Shown piece by piece: positions 35,835-45,194 of a stretch of 64,000 nucleotides of DNA (its first letter is position 1; each line of letters opens with the position of its first letter). The notes below the pieces were generated by a model. That model saw only the letters and a program-made list of their open reading frames with translations, was not told the DNA's origin and made no database searches. The stretch comes from Psychromonas sp. L1A2 (GTDB taxonomy: Bacteria > Pseudomonadota > Gammaproteobacteria > Enterobacterales > Psychromonadaceae): NCBI RefSeq assembly GCF_009828855.1, contig NZ_WUAG01000001.1:1984001-2048000 (forward strand), read 5' to 3'. The position numbers and the translations under genes are program-made.

Positions 35835-37127
35835 TTAACTATGTGATTGACTACAAAGTGTTTCGGTTATTTTTAAAAACTCTTCTATATCTTGTAAACT
35901 ATGACAATGAATAGGCGATACGCGGATGGCCCCCTTTAAGCCAAAAGATTCAAGCATTCTTGATGAATAAGGGCTCGATAAAAGACGTTCAAAAGTAATA
36001 ACGCCTGCTTCCTCGTACATTTCTACTGCTTTTTTATACTCTAAATTGTCAAAGCCAATGGCCATGATAAAATCTTTTTTGGTCAAATCATCACAATCCA
36101 AATAAGCATGAACACCTTCTATATGCCTAAGACCTTTTACCTTTCCCGTGCCTTCTAACATCGCATTCATCAAGGCTCTTTCATGCAGTTTGATTCGATT
36201 CATTCCTTCAACAAAAAGTGATCTTCTGTTGTCAGAAGAGCAATACTGCTCCCCTATCCAACAGACATAATTAATAACTTCTGTGAGTGCTGCAAAATGC
36301 GCAGGCGCAGGGCTTCCGAGTTGCCAGTATTGAGATGGTTTAGCAATTAATTTATTGTGGGGTATTTTGGAAAGTCTTTCAGAAACATAACCCACGCCAA
36401 AACCACGAGGGCCAAAGAATTTATATGGAGCAAAGTTTATTCCATCAACAGGTACTTTAGTGACGTCAATGATGCCATGGGGCGCATGCTGAACGGCGTC
36501 TGCGACGATATAAAGATCTGGTTTTATTTTTCTAGCTTGTTCAACTATTTTTTCTTCATCTAGCAAGGCACCAGAAACATTTGATGCATACATAAAACAC
36601 AGTAAACAAGTATTTTCATCAATCAGTTTTGTAATTTCTTCAACATCCACACCGCCCGTCAAAGGGTTTGTTTTTGCTATTCTTAACTCCTTTCCAGTTT
36701 TTTCAGCATAAGAGACCATCGCGTCATAAGCAGATGGATGCTCTAACATAGTGGTAACAACGTTGCTTCCTCGCACGTTCTCCATTACCGCTCTCACCAT
36801 ATCGAACATAACCATTGATGCAGTAAGGGATGTAACGATACTTCCAGAATCAATATTCAGCATTGTTTCAATTGATTGATAACCCTCCTTTTGTATATCC
36901 ATAAGCCACTTAGCGGTCTCATTACCATGCTCTGGACAATCGGGTAACTCGTCTAATTTTCTGAATGTTTCACTGGCAGCTTTAAGTCTAAAAGCGCCAC
37001 CTGAGTTATCGTAAAATAATCTTTTTTTATTCGTAATTGGATCTATATCGACATGATAAAATTTGTCTTTGATCTCTTTTACCAGTGAGTCACTAAAAAA
37101 TTCACCTTGTTGTTCGTTGTAACTCAT
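35835..37127 (-). CDS. Class V aminotransferase-fold PLP enzyme (cysteine desulfurase-like superfamily)
   Basis: 430 residues. The PLP-binding Asp is in YIVADAVQHAPHG and the Schiff-base Lys in INFAPYKFFGPRGFGVGY. It resembles the isopenicillin-N-epimerase/selenocysteine-lyase branch rather than IscS, and lacks an IscS-type active-site Cys loop that I can see. Substrate unknown. Divergent from a LysR regulator 424 bp away, its probable controller. ATG preceded by AAGGAAGAT. Confidence 0.88.
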   Translation of the reverse strand: MSYNEQQGEFFSDSLVKEIKDKFYHVDIDPITNKKRLFYDNSGGAFRLKAASETFRKLDELPDCPEHGNETAKWLMDIQKEGYQSIETMLNIDSGSIVTSLTASMVMFDMVRAVMENVRGSNVVTTMLEHPSAYDAMVSYAEKTGKELRIAKTNPLTGGVDVEEITKLIDENTCLLCFMYASNVSGALLDEEKIVEQARKIKPDLYIVADAVQHAPHGIIDVTKVPVDGINFAPYKFFGPRGFGVGYVSERLSKIPHNKLIAKPSQYWQLGSPAPAHFAALTEVINYVCWIGEQYCSSDNRRSLFVEGMNRIKLHERALMNAMLEGTGKVKGLRHIEGVHAYLDCDDLTKKDFIMAIGFDNLEYKKAVEMYEEAGVITFERLLSSPYSSRMLESFGLKGAIRVSPIHCHSLQDIEEFLKITETLCSQSHS

Positions 37128-37551
37128 TCAAATCTTCCTTTTAACTCATTGAATATAAATATTTAAAAAGTATTTTGACTTGTTTCTCTACCATTAGATA
37201 AGTGGTAGAAATATCCTTAACGTCATCAATACCTTATTCAATTATTCAGTAATTCTTATTCTGTCATCACTAATCGGTTTTCAGTGCTAACACTTCAACC
37301 TAACTCAAATACATAAGGTTCTTTATTTCAAAAAGAGAAACTTAATTTTTATCCCTTCGACACTTTTCTCTCAAGACAGCTCCTTCGAATTTGATACAAC
37401 AATTAAATTCTGAAATTGTTGGCTATACGCTCAAAACCTGATGAGCATTTAACCTAACAGCTTTAAAATTATTAAAATAATGAATTATATTGAACTTATA
37501 TATTAAATATTTTAATGTTTAGTTTTTGATATTTAACATTTAGGTGGAACG
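37128..37551. promoter_or_regulatory. Divergent promoter region, aminotransferase / LysR
   Basis: Gene-free and AT-rich, with palindromic TTTAAAATTATTAAA around 37463. LysR regulators commonly bind such shared regions; exact sites not resolved. Confidence 0.4.
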
Positions 37552-38451
37552 ATGAATCTTGAGCAGGTTGAAACTTTTTTGGTGATCACTCAGACAAAAA
37601 ACCTTTCTATCGCGGCTAAAAATCTGTTTATTTCACAGTCAGCTGTTAGCCATCGCATCCGCAATTTAGAAGAAAAACTAGGTTGTAAACTATTGATAAG
37701 AGCGCGAGGAGAAAAGCTTGTCAGTCTAACGCTGAAAGGTGAAGAATTTATTGAAATAGCGACTCGCTGGAAAAACCTTTGGAACGAAACTAAGCTTTGG
37801 ACACTTCAAGAATCGAAAATGAATTTAAAAGTAGCAAGCATTGATAGCTTAAATACTTGTGTTTTTTCAAGACTTTATAAGGATCTTATAAATAGTAATA
37901 ATGCTATTTCTTTGAATGTTAGTTCTCACTGGAGTAAAACGATTTATGACCTAATTGAAAGTCATGATATTGATATAGGACTGACCCTTAATTCATTAAA
38001 ATACCCGAATGCCATTGCCAAGCCTTTATTTAAATCTAGAGGAGTGGTCATTTCTTCAAAATCATCAAAATACCCTGAAATAGTCCATCCTAATGATTTA
38101 AAAACATCAAATGAAATACTGTTTTCTTACATACCAGAGTATGAAATTTGGCATAATTTTTGGTGGGAATATGATCAAAATGAATATTCTAGCGTTGATA
38201 CCGTTTCGTTATTATTCACCATGTTTGATTTAGAAGAAAAATGGGCAATCGTTCCCATTTGGATAGCGCGCGTGTTTGAAAAAATTCATCCTGTTAAAAT
38301 ATCAGAACTTTCTGTATCTCCTCCGGAATATTCTTGCTATCAAGTTTCCAACAGAAATCTGATACCAAGCAAGTTAAAAGCAATTAAAAAGTTTTCTGTT
38401 GCTCTTGAAGACTATATGAAAACAGACGTATTTCTTAATAGCATTAAATGA
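37552..38451 (+). CDS. LysR-family transcriptional regulator
   Basis: 299 residues. N-terminal winged helix-turn-helix FLVITQTKNLSIAAKNLFIS followed by QSAVSHRIRNLEEKLGCKLL; then the linker helix and a periplasmic-binding-like effector domain (IDIGLTLNSL, AIVPIWIARVF). ATG preceded by AGGTGG. Its likely target is the divergent class V aminotransferase gene. Confidence 0.93.
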   Translation: MNLEQVETFLVITQTKNLSIAAKNLFISQSAVSHRIRNLEEKLGCKLLIRARGEKLVSLTLKGEEFIEIATRWKNLWNETKLWTLQESKMNLKVASIDSLNTCVFSRLYKDLINSNNAISLNVSSHWSKTIYDLIESHDIDIGLTLNSLKYPNAIAKPLFKSRGVVISSKSSKYPEIVHPNDLKTSNEILFSYIPEYEIWHNFWWEYDQNEYSSVDTVSLLFTMFDLEEKWAIVPIWIARVFEKIHPVKISELSVSPPEYSCYQVSNRNLIPSKLKAIKKFSVALEDYMKTDVFLNSIK

Positions 38452-38557
38452 CTACTTTATAAATCAACAACTAATCTACTACTTTCCTTATTAGTAAATT
38501 ACAAACTTATAAAAAAGTAGCCTATGTTAATAATTTACTACAACACGGTGAGATTGC

Positions 38558-38633
38558 TCATATAGATATCCTGTATGTTTGATATCAAATTTTAAATGTA
38601 TGCCTTTACGTTATCTGCAGTTCCGACTATTTA
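38558..38633 (+). repeat. Copied promoter and 5' end of the DUF3157-like gene
   Basis: Matches 32092-32178 with one internal gap of about 15 bases: CATATAGATATCCTGTATG and, further on, TTTACGTTATCTGCAGT. The frame from ATG 38599 reads MPLRYLQFRLF then loses similarity. A relic of a duplication or of a lost second gene. Confidence 0.7.
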
Positions 38634-38937
38634 AAACGCTATGTTTAATTTACTATTCAAGCAGAAGATTGAAAAAATTTAATATTTAAATGACAAATTA
38701 AGGGACTGATATTGACTTATACGACATTTTTTGTCGTTAAAAGTACATCAAAATACTGAGTAATATACTAAGACTGAACAATACAATGTCTGGCGTTCAT
38801 TTAACAGAACTTGCTATACCAGTATTTCTTTTCTCTCTATACCTCTCTATAGAAAATTTCAAATACGGAAATGAATGTAAATTCCTAGCTCCTTTTATTG
38901 ATAAAGTTTGTTTAGTACTTCCTTACAAAGATTAAAA

Positions 38938-38965
38938 AAGGCTAGACAGAATTCTGCTTAGCCTT
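38938..38965 (-). terminator. Terminator of the M32 carboxypeptidase gene
   Basis: AAGGCTA / TAGCCTT outer stem, with a palindromic CAGAATTCTG inside, followed on the minus strand by a T run. Confidence 0.75.
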
Positions 38966-38987
38966 AATTTATCTATTATATAAGCAA

Positions 38988-40469
38988 TTATAAATAACGT
39001 GTTTCTAAATGTTTTTTGAAGTGTGCAGCGTTAAGCGTTTCACCTGTTGCACGTTTAATTAATTCATCTGTTGTGTGAAGTGATGCTTGTGACCAAATAT
39101 TATCGCTCAACCATTGGAAGATAGGATTAAGATCACCACTTTGAATAGCTGCATCTATGTCCACGGTATTTTGCATAGTGGCTTTGTATTGTGCTGCATA
39201 CATCGCACCTAATGTATATGAAGGAAAATAACCAAATGCACCGTCAGTCCAGTGGATATCTTGCATACAGCCATTTTTGTAATTACCTTTGGTGGAAAGG
39301 CCAAGCGAAGCTTTCATCTTTTCATCCCACAGTGCAGGCACGTCAGTGTGCTCGATAACACCATTAATTAAGTCTCGCTCAATCTCATAACGCATGATCA
39401 CATGAGCAGGATAAGTGAGTTCATCGGCATCCACTCGAATAAAGCCTTTTTCAACTTGAGTATAAATCTTGTAAAGGTTCTCTTCTGCAAATACTGGGTC
39501 TTTGTGTGCATTAAATGCGTTTGCAGAAAGGCGTGATAAATGAGTAATAAAGGGTTTACTGCGACCAATCTGCATTTCAAAGAAAAGTGACTGAGATTCA
39601 TGAACGCCCATTGAGCGCGCTTCGCCAACAGGTAACCCAGAAAATGCTTTTGGCAATCCTTGTTCGTAACGTGCGTGCCCTGTTTCGTGGACGATACCCA
39701 TTAACGCTTGCACAAAGTCTTTCTCATCATATCGCGTGGTAATGCGGACATCAGATGGAACACCGCCACAGAATGGATGAACACTTTGATCTAATCGACC
39801 ATGGTCAAAATCGAATTTCAACAACTTCATAGTCTCTAAACCAAGGGATTTTTGGTTCGCAGTTGAAAAAGTACCAGATGGCATAATGATCGATTGTGAT
39901 TGCTGCTTCTGCAACACTTTTTCAATTAATTCAGGTAACCAACTTTTTACATCTGAGAATAAAGTATCAAGAGATGCGGTAGTTGTGCCAGGTTCATATT
40001 TATCCAGCATCGCGTCGTAAGGGCTAAGGCCTAATGCTTCACCTCGAATTGTTGCTTCTTCACGTGATAGCTTAACAACCTCTTTCCAGTTTTTTTCAAA
40101 GCCTGTCCAATCATTTTCTTGACGTTGTGAACGCCACGCATGTTCACATTTTGAACCTGCAATAGATTGTGCTTGAACCAACTTCTCAGGGACGATTGTC
40201 GCTTGCTGCCATTGGCGTTTCATTTCACGTAAACTGGATTGTTGTTCTGAATTAAGTGACTCTTGTTGTGCCTCACCAAACCATTCTTCAAGTTGTGGTT
40301 GTGTCGATAGACGATGAATATGAACCGATAATTCTGCCATAGCTTGAGAACGGGCGTCATTACCACCTGATGGCATGTTAGCTGCGGCATCCCAACCCAA
40401 CATAGATTGAGCATGATTAAAGTGATTGATGCTTTGGTAATGAGCGGTAAGTTTTTCGTAGTTTGACAT
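38988..40469 (-). CDS. M32-family metallocarboxypeptidase (carboxypeptidase Taq type)
   Basis: 493 residues, normal for the family. Zinc site HETGHARYEQG (HExxH) and downstream GVHESQSLFFE supply ligands; the cap DVRITTRYDEKDF and YEIERDLINGVIEH are family landmarks. Cytoplasmic enzyme removing C-terminal residues from peptides. ATG 40469 preceded by AGGAAG fits the family start MSNYEKL; the 26 extra codons of the longer frame are not homologous-looking. Monocistronic. Confidence 0.94.
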   Translation of the reverse strand: MSNYEKLTAHYQSINHFNHAQSMLGWDAAANMPSGGNDARSQAMAELSVHIHRLSTQPQLEEWFGEAQQESLNSEQQSSLREMKRQWQQATIVPEKLVQAQSIAGSKCEHAWRSQRQENDWTGFEKNWKEVVKLSREEATIRGEALGLSPYDAMLDKYEPGTTTASLDTLFSDVKSWLPELIEKVLQKQQSQSIIMPSGTFSTANQKSLGLETMKLLKFDFDHGRLDQSVHPFCGGVPSDVRITTRYDEKDFVQALMGIVHETGHARYEQGLPKAFSGLPVGEARSMGVHESQSLFFEMQIGRSKPFITHLSRLSANAFNAHKDPVFAEENLYKIYTQVEKGFIRVDADELTYPAHVIMRYEIERDLINGVIEHTDVPALWDEKMKASLGLSTKGNYKNGCMQDIHWTDGAFGYFPSYTLGAMYAAQYKATMQNTVDIDAAIQSGDLNPIFQWLSDNIWSQASLHTTDELIKRATGETLNAAHFKKHLETRYL

Positions 40470-41316
40470 AATCTGGTTACTTCCTATAAGTTTCGTCTTT
40501 AAAGCTGACAAGTTACTGGCATTAAAAAGATAAGGCATCAATATCATTGAGTTATCAATGGCATATTAGCAAGACGCCCCTAATAAAGCTGATGCATCAA
40601 TGTCTTTTTAGTATAAAGTCATTATTTACTATGTAGAAATACAATACCCGGTAGAGTTAGTTCGACACTTATTTTCATTTTTCATTTTTTATTTTGTAGC
40701 ACCATTGATACCACAATTATTTAAGTTAAACATTTTAAGGATATCTGCACTAGCTTTAGTTACAACCAAAGTATTTGATGAAATTATCCTACTATTCAAG
40801 ATAAAACATTCAGCAAGCATTAAAACGAACAGTTTCTAGGTAGAAAGGGGGATATCTAATGAGTTAAATTAACGTTTTTCTAACAACAAAGACATTTACT
40901 TTACTGCTTCCTCACTGGGCATTTAGCTTGAAAACCAACTTTGCATTGCAACCATCAATAAGGGCTAACTATTGACATGATGTTGCATCTTGACTTGAAG
41001 TCCAAGCTAAATAACTATCTACAAATACTTTTGAATGGGTGATTTCTAATGTTGAAAATATAAACTCAATTAAATTGGAACTCCCCCATAAATTAGCCAA
41101 GGAAAGCTTTCAATAAAATCATCATCAATACATTCAAAAATTCAAAGGGAAGCTCATAAACAATAAGTGTGCACACAGATGTATCAGCTATAATGCCTTC
41201 TCTCTACTCTCCAAACGCTACTAATCTAATTTTAAATACACAATTTATCCCGTAGCAACCCCCTGCTGCTTTGGATTCGTTTAATTAATTAACCATGCTC
41301 TATCTACTGAAAACTT
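40470..41316. other. Gene-free stretch
   Basis: About 850 bases without a supportable gene, repeat or clear terminator. Confidence 0.45.
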
Positions 41317-41541
41317 TTATAAATCAGTTTTATAATAAAGCCATGCACCAAAAGCGAAGGCCATATCTATAAATATAAACACCGCAGTTGTCATTAAAAA
41401 AGAATAAAATGTATCAGCTATAAACATTGAAAAAAATGCACTAATAATGATCATCAAAGGAAGTTTATTTCTAAAATACGTTTCTCCTTCAAATCGACGA
41501 TGGCGATATAGCAATATATTTAAGAACGCATTCATATACAC
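41317..41541 (-). CDS. Small membrane protein of unknown function
   Basis: 74 residues with two hydrophobic segments (IIISAFFSMFIADTF and MTTAVFIFIDMAFAFGAWL) and a basic N-terminus (LLYRHRRFEGETYFRNK) that suggests cytoplasmic ends. Not recognised. No good ribosome site before ATG 41541 or 41535. A dispersed repeat lies just upstream. May be real or chance. Confidence 0.4.
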   Translation of the reverse strand: MYMNAFLNILLYRHRRFEGETYFRNKLPLMIIISAFFSMFIADTFYSFLMTTAVFIFIDMAFAFGAWLYYKTDL

Positions 41542-41837
41542 CCAATAATCGAAAACTGATCAGCAAGCTTATACAATATCTGATTATCAGCCCGTTTATT
41601 TAAATAAAATGTAGTGGCTTACATTTATTTGAGCTCAAATAGATTATTAATTTTTTATTAATCATTACATTAATTTGTAAATGTTTTTTAATAGTAATTA
41701 ATCGTGGTATCGATAATATTTTACCACTTGCATGTTTGCTTTATCCTGACTATCAGTCATCAATTTATTAATTTGAAATTTAGATTTAATTTACGAATTT
41801 ATTCTGACGTTATATTGAAGTTATTTTATCCATAAAA
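41542..41837. other. Intergenic region with dispersed repeat
   Basis: Holds the second copy of the AT-rich dispersed repeat at 41587-41671; nothing else seen. Confidence 0.4.
41587..41671. repeat. Dispersed AT-rich repeat, second copy
   Basis: CAGCCCGTTTATTTAAATAA, CTTACATTTATTTGAG, and AAATAGATTATT with TTTTTTATTAA follow the same order as at 12379-12460. Confidence 0.6.
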
Positions 41838-41863
41838 AAAGGCTGAACCAATGTTCAGCCTTT
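41838..41863 (-). terminator. Terminator of the paralogous exported-protein operon
   Basis: Perfect 11-bp stem AAAGGCTGAAC / GTTCAGCCTTT with a 4-nt loop and a T run on the minus strand. Confidence 0.9.
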
Positions 41864-41927
41864 CAAATGAATACTTTATTTTTAACTTATTTTACAACAC
41901 CTTTTTACAGGGTTCATAAGCCCATAA

Positions 41928-43367
41928 TTAAAGTAGTCTTTGTACTATTGGACAGTTTATAATGACTCCACTAGAGCCATAAGTAGAGCCGCCCGGGCCT
42001 GTTAAAAAGCCACGCTCAACCATACCTAAAATAGAAAACTCTTCAGTTAATCGAGAGCGATATCCATTATCTATAGCCTCTTCAGTCCATTCGCCTAAAT
42101 TAAGGTCCCAAAGTGGACTGTAATCTGTTGCAACAGTTGGAATACCACCCAACACATTTAATGGCAAACCTTCTCCGCTTAATGCGCTATTAAAGCCTTG
42201 ACGTTGAGGATTAACTTCACCGTTTACATTAACAGGACCATTGGTAAAACCAAATATACGCTCAACTCCACTAAACAGAGAATCATCAGCACCAACAGCT
42301 ATATTAGCTAGAGCTGGCGCATATATCGCCGCTTCTAGTGCAGCAGGACCAGCTGCAGACGTATCAGTTGAAAGGTATAATACTGGACGACCAAAGCTAA
42401 AGCCTAATGTTAACTCCATTGTAACAGTACCAGGTTCACCATCTTCACCAGGACAAATACTCACAACACTATCATGTAGAATTGCTCTTGCTGCTTCTTC
42501 TTCATCTTCAGAAATCCCATCACAATAAGGTGACAAGTCTGCTTCATCAGTATTGAAAGAGACCATAGGCGCGTTGTAGATATGATTTCTAGCATTTTCA
42601 ATTTTTACTAATGGACTATAAAAACCATCTTCATCACCGTTATCTGTTCCGATAGCACCAGGCGTTGCATTCAAAACATCTAATAAATTATTAGTACCAG
42701 AAGTGTCAGTTGAACTAGTTGATACACTTCTTACGCTAGAAAAATCAACAGCACCACCTTCGGTGACTAATACACCGTTATTATCATAGTAACCACGTCT
42801 AACCGCTGATGGTGTGAAGCCATTACTGTCAGCAGCAGAAACATCTGTAAATGCTAGTTTTGCACTGAAATTTAATCCCAATGCTTCAGCATTTTCAGGG
42901 TCTGATGTATCAGTAACAATATACCAAAAGCGTTGGCCATCTTTAGGTCCGCCTGAAGCAAGAAGACCTTCGTATAATGGTAACGTTACTGTTGCTGTTT
43001 CTTGTTCAGTATCCACTACCCCTGCTGTTAATAACTGAACAGGACCAATTAAATTAGGATTAGAGTCAGATGGAGCAGGACCAAAATAAGTAACTGGAAT
43101 ATCAGCGCCAACAGATGGAGGCCCAGGCCTAACATCATCTTCGTCTGCTTCAAACTCAGCTGGAGTACCTGCTACAAGTTCATTTACGTTAGTGGAAAAC
43201 TCTGTTTCTTCCAAAAAATCTTGAGCAAGACGACCACCAAACTCAATAGTAATATCTGAAGGGGCAGCGGTGACAAAATCTTGTCCATCAGAACCATCAT
43301 CTCCACAAGCCGTCAGAGCAAGCGATATCGACGTGACTATCAATAATTTCTTCGTATTAAATATCAT
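41928..43367 (-). CDS. Lipoprotein of unknown function, paralogue of the next gene upstream
   Basis: 479 residues. Lipobox LALTAC at residues ~16-21 marks an outer- or inner-membrane lipoprotein; the mature N-terminus is acidic (CGDDGSDGQDF). The rest aligns with the protein at 43402-44589: DIPVTYFGPAPS, VTLPLYEGLL, WYIVTDTSDPE, VGADDSLFSGVERIFGFTNG, TVATDYSPLWDLNLGEWTEE, and the C-terminal INCPIVQRLL. Conserved Cys could pair. I do not recognise a function. It starts 34 bases after its paralogue and ends at a strong terminator. Confidence 0.85.
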   Translation of the reverse strand: MIFNTKKLLIVTSISLALTACGDDGSDGQDFVTAAPSDITIEFGGRLAQDFLEETEFSTNVNELVAGTPAEFEADEDDVRPGPPSVGADIPVTYFGPAPSDSNPNLIGPVQLLTAGVVDTEQETATVTLPLYEGLLASGGPKDGQRFWYIVTDTSDPENAEALGLNFSAKLAFTDVSAADSNGFTPSAVRRGYYDNNGVLVTEGGAVDFSSVRSVSTSSTDTSGTNNLLDVLNATPGAIGTDNGDEDGFYSPLVKIENARNHIYNAPMVSFNTDEADLSPYCDGISEDEEEAARAILHDSVVSICPGEDGEPGTVTMELTLGFSFGRPVLYLSTDTSAAGPAALEAAIYAPALANIAVGADDSLFSGVERIFGFTNGPVNVNGEVNPQRQGFNSALSGEGLPLNVLGGIPTVATDYSPLWDLNLGEWTEEAIDNGYRSRLTEEFSILGMVERGFLTGPGGSTYGSSGVIINCPIVQRLL

Positions 43368-43401
43368 AATGTAAACCTCAATTCGTTAAATTCTGTACGG
43401 G

Positions 43402-44589
43402 CTATAAAAAGCGGTGGACTATAGGGCAATTAATAATAAATCCTGTTGACCCATAAGGTGCGCCACCAGGACCAGTGATAAAACCACGCTCTACTAGACC
43501 TAGAATTTGAAACTCTTCGGTTAATCGAGATACATACCCCGAATCTATCGCTTCTTGAGTCCATTCGCCTAAATTGAGATCCCAAAGTGGACTATAGTCA
43601 GTCGCTACTGTTGGTATGCCTCCTAATACATTTAAAGGGCCACCTTCACCTCTTAGCGCACTTTCAAAACCTTGTCGTTGAGGATTGACTATGCCATCTT
43701 GAACATTTACAGGTCCATTCGTAAATCCAAAAATTCGCTCTACAGCACTGAATAATGAATCATCCGCACCTACAGCAACATCACGTAAACCAGGTGCATA
43801 AGTTGCACCTTCTAACGCAGCGGGTAATGGATCGTTAGTTTCAGTTGAAATATATAAAACAGGTTTAGCAAAACTAAAACCTGGAGTCAGTGCCATGGTA
43901 ACAGTGCCTTCTTCAGGGCAAATTCGTACCACTTTGTCGTGAACTAAAGAGTAATCAGGAGTGCTATCACAGAAATCTAAATCTTCTGCTGATGTATTAA
44001 AAGCGACCATAGGTGCGTTGTAAACATGATCTCCAGCACTGATAATCTTAACAAGTGGAGAATATAACTCATCGCCTACAGAACCTGGTTGAAAAGCTAT
44101 CGGCGGAAATGCATTAGGTAGCTCACCTGGCGTCACGCTATGTACTGGAGAAAAATCAACTGATCCCCAGTGAAACATCAATGTACCATCTACATCAGTT
44201 TCTGCTATTCGTGCAGAGCGTGAATTATCCGCAAAAGCTAATTTAGCAGCATGATTTATACCTAGTGCTGTGGCTACTTCAGGATCGGTAGTATCGGTAA
44301 TGATATACCAGACTGATTCACCAGTTTCTTTTAGTCGACCTTCATAAAGTGGCAAGGTAATAGTCCCTGCGTCAACATCTAACACACCTGACCTCAACAA
44401 TTGAAGTGGACCAATTAACTCTGGCTCTACTGAAGATGGAGGTGGACCAAAATAGGTAACAGGGATATCTGTACCTATAGAAGGAGGTGAAGGTTGAACT
44501 TCATCACCCAGCCCTTCAGATATGGCAAAATTTGCCATAGTTGATGAGACAATTAATGCAATTGCCGATAGTTTCGAAAAATTATTCAT
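43402..44589 (-). CDS. Exported protein of unknown function, paralogue of the downstream lipoprotein
   Basis: 395 residues. Signal peptide MNNFSKLSAIALIVSSTMAN with cleavage near FAIS-E and no lipobox, so probably soluble periplasmic or secreted. Shares DIPVTYFGPPPS, ITLPLYEGRL, WYIITDTTDPE, VGADDSLFSAVERIFGFTNG, TVATDYSPLWDLNLGEWTQE and INCPIVHRFL with its neighbour. ATG 44589 has AAAGGA; the longer frame is rejected. A secreted/lipidated pair with a shared fold suggests a two-component surface or periplasmic system of unknown role. Confidence 0.85.
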   Translation of the reverse strand: MNNFSKLSAIALIVSSTMANFAISEGLGDEVQPSPPSIGTDIPVTYFGPPPSSVEPELIGPLQLLRSGVLDVDAGTITLPLYEGRLKETGESVWYIITDTTDPEVATALGINHAAKLAFADNSRSARIAETDVDGTLMFHWGSVDFSPVHSVTPGELPNAFPPIAFQPGSVGDELYSPLVKIISAGDHVYNAPMVAFNTSAEDLDFCDSTPDYSLVHDKVVRICPEEGTVTMALTPGFSFAKPVLYISTETNDPLPAALEGATYAPGLRDVAVGADDSLFSAVERIFGFTNGPVNVQDGIVNPQRQGFESALRGEGGPLNVLGGIPTVATDYSPLWDLNLGEWTQEAIDSGYVSRLTEEFQILGLVERGFITGPGGAPYGSTGFIINCPIVHRFL

Positions 44590-44924
44590 ATATATTCCTT
44601 TACTCGTAATTGTGTGTTGATACGACTTCATAGGCCCTTCATGGCCACTTAACTGATTGAAGAAATTAGAATACACACAAGTAGTCACGTAATTATTCGG
44701 AAATAAACACAATTTAATTACGGACATATAACAATGGTTATTGTTACAAAAATTTAATTTAAAATTAATAAAAGTTGTTATGTTTTAAAAGGTTATCTTG
44801 AGACAAATCGTTAATGTGATTAATAGGCTGGTATTTAAGAGTCGTTATTGCAGAATAAATAGTGAAATAGGTCTGTCGTTTTCATTCGATGAAGGAGTAT
44901 CGCAAGGTAGTTAATTTTCACCTC

Positions 44925-44972
44925 TTTTATCCAATATTTTATGAGGTGAACTGAATAAAATATTGGATAAAA
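44925..44972. other. Long perfect hairpin
   Basis: 18-bp perfect stem TTTTATCCAATATTTTAT / ATAAAATATTGGATAAAA around a 12-nt loop, with an A run after and T before. It lies between divergent genes, so it is not an ordinary terminator for either; it may be an attenuator, a relic, or end a small transcript. Confidence 0.6.
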
Positions 44973-45134
44973 AAGGAGAGACCATTTTTGACTATCTATA
45001 CGTAAGACAGCATCTTTTTTGTTAAGTCTCAACGTATCCGGAACAACAACAAAATAGCGATATTGCGCAACACAGTAAAATGATTGAAACGGATAAAAAA
45101 TATAATTACAAATCTCAGTTAGTATTTTTCTTTT

Positions 45135-45167
45135 CTTAAGCTTCTCTTAAGTCTTACCTTTTATAAT
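45135..45167 (+). promoter_or_regulatory. Two-component response-regulator site and promoter of the haemolysin-family operon
   Basis: CTTAAG (45135-45140), 5-nt gap, CTTAAG (45146-45151), then 10 nt and a perfect -10 TATAAT (45162-45167). The box overlaps the -35 position, the layout of promoters activated by PmrA/QseB-type regulators. Near-identical sites precede the PepSY and cytochrome c operons. Confidence 0.8.
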
Positions 45168-45194
45168 TTATTTAATATTAAAAGGGGAAGAAAC

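Larger units (their letters stand above)
38452..38987. other. Intergenic region LysR-M32 carboxypeptidase
   Basis: Holds the copied gene start at 38558-38633 and the carboxypeptidase terminator at 38938-38965; otherwise nothing seen. Confidence 0.5.
44590..45194. other. Divergent region upstream of the haemolysin-family operon
   Basis: Contains a long perfect hairpin (44925-44972) and the CTTAAG-repeat promoter (45135-45167). No gene supported. Confidence 0.5.

Noticed and set aside
35649-35846. 65-codon hydrophobic open frame
   Set aside because: Low-complexity, weak start, overlaps the end of the aminotransferase gene.
44835-45032. 65-codon minus-strand open frame
   Set aside because: Contains both arms of the 18-bp hairpin; no ribosome site or homology-like pattern.
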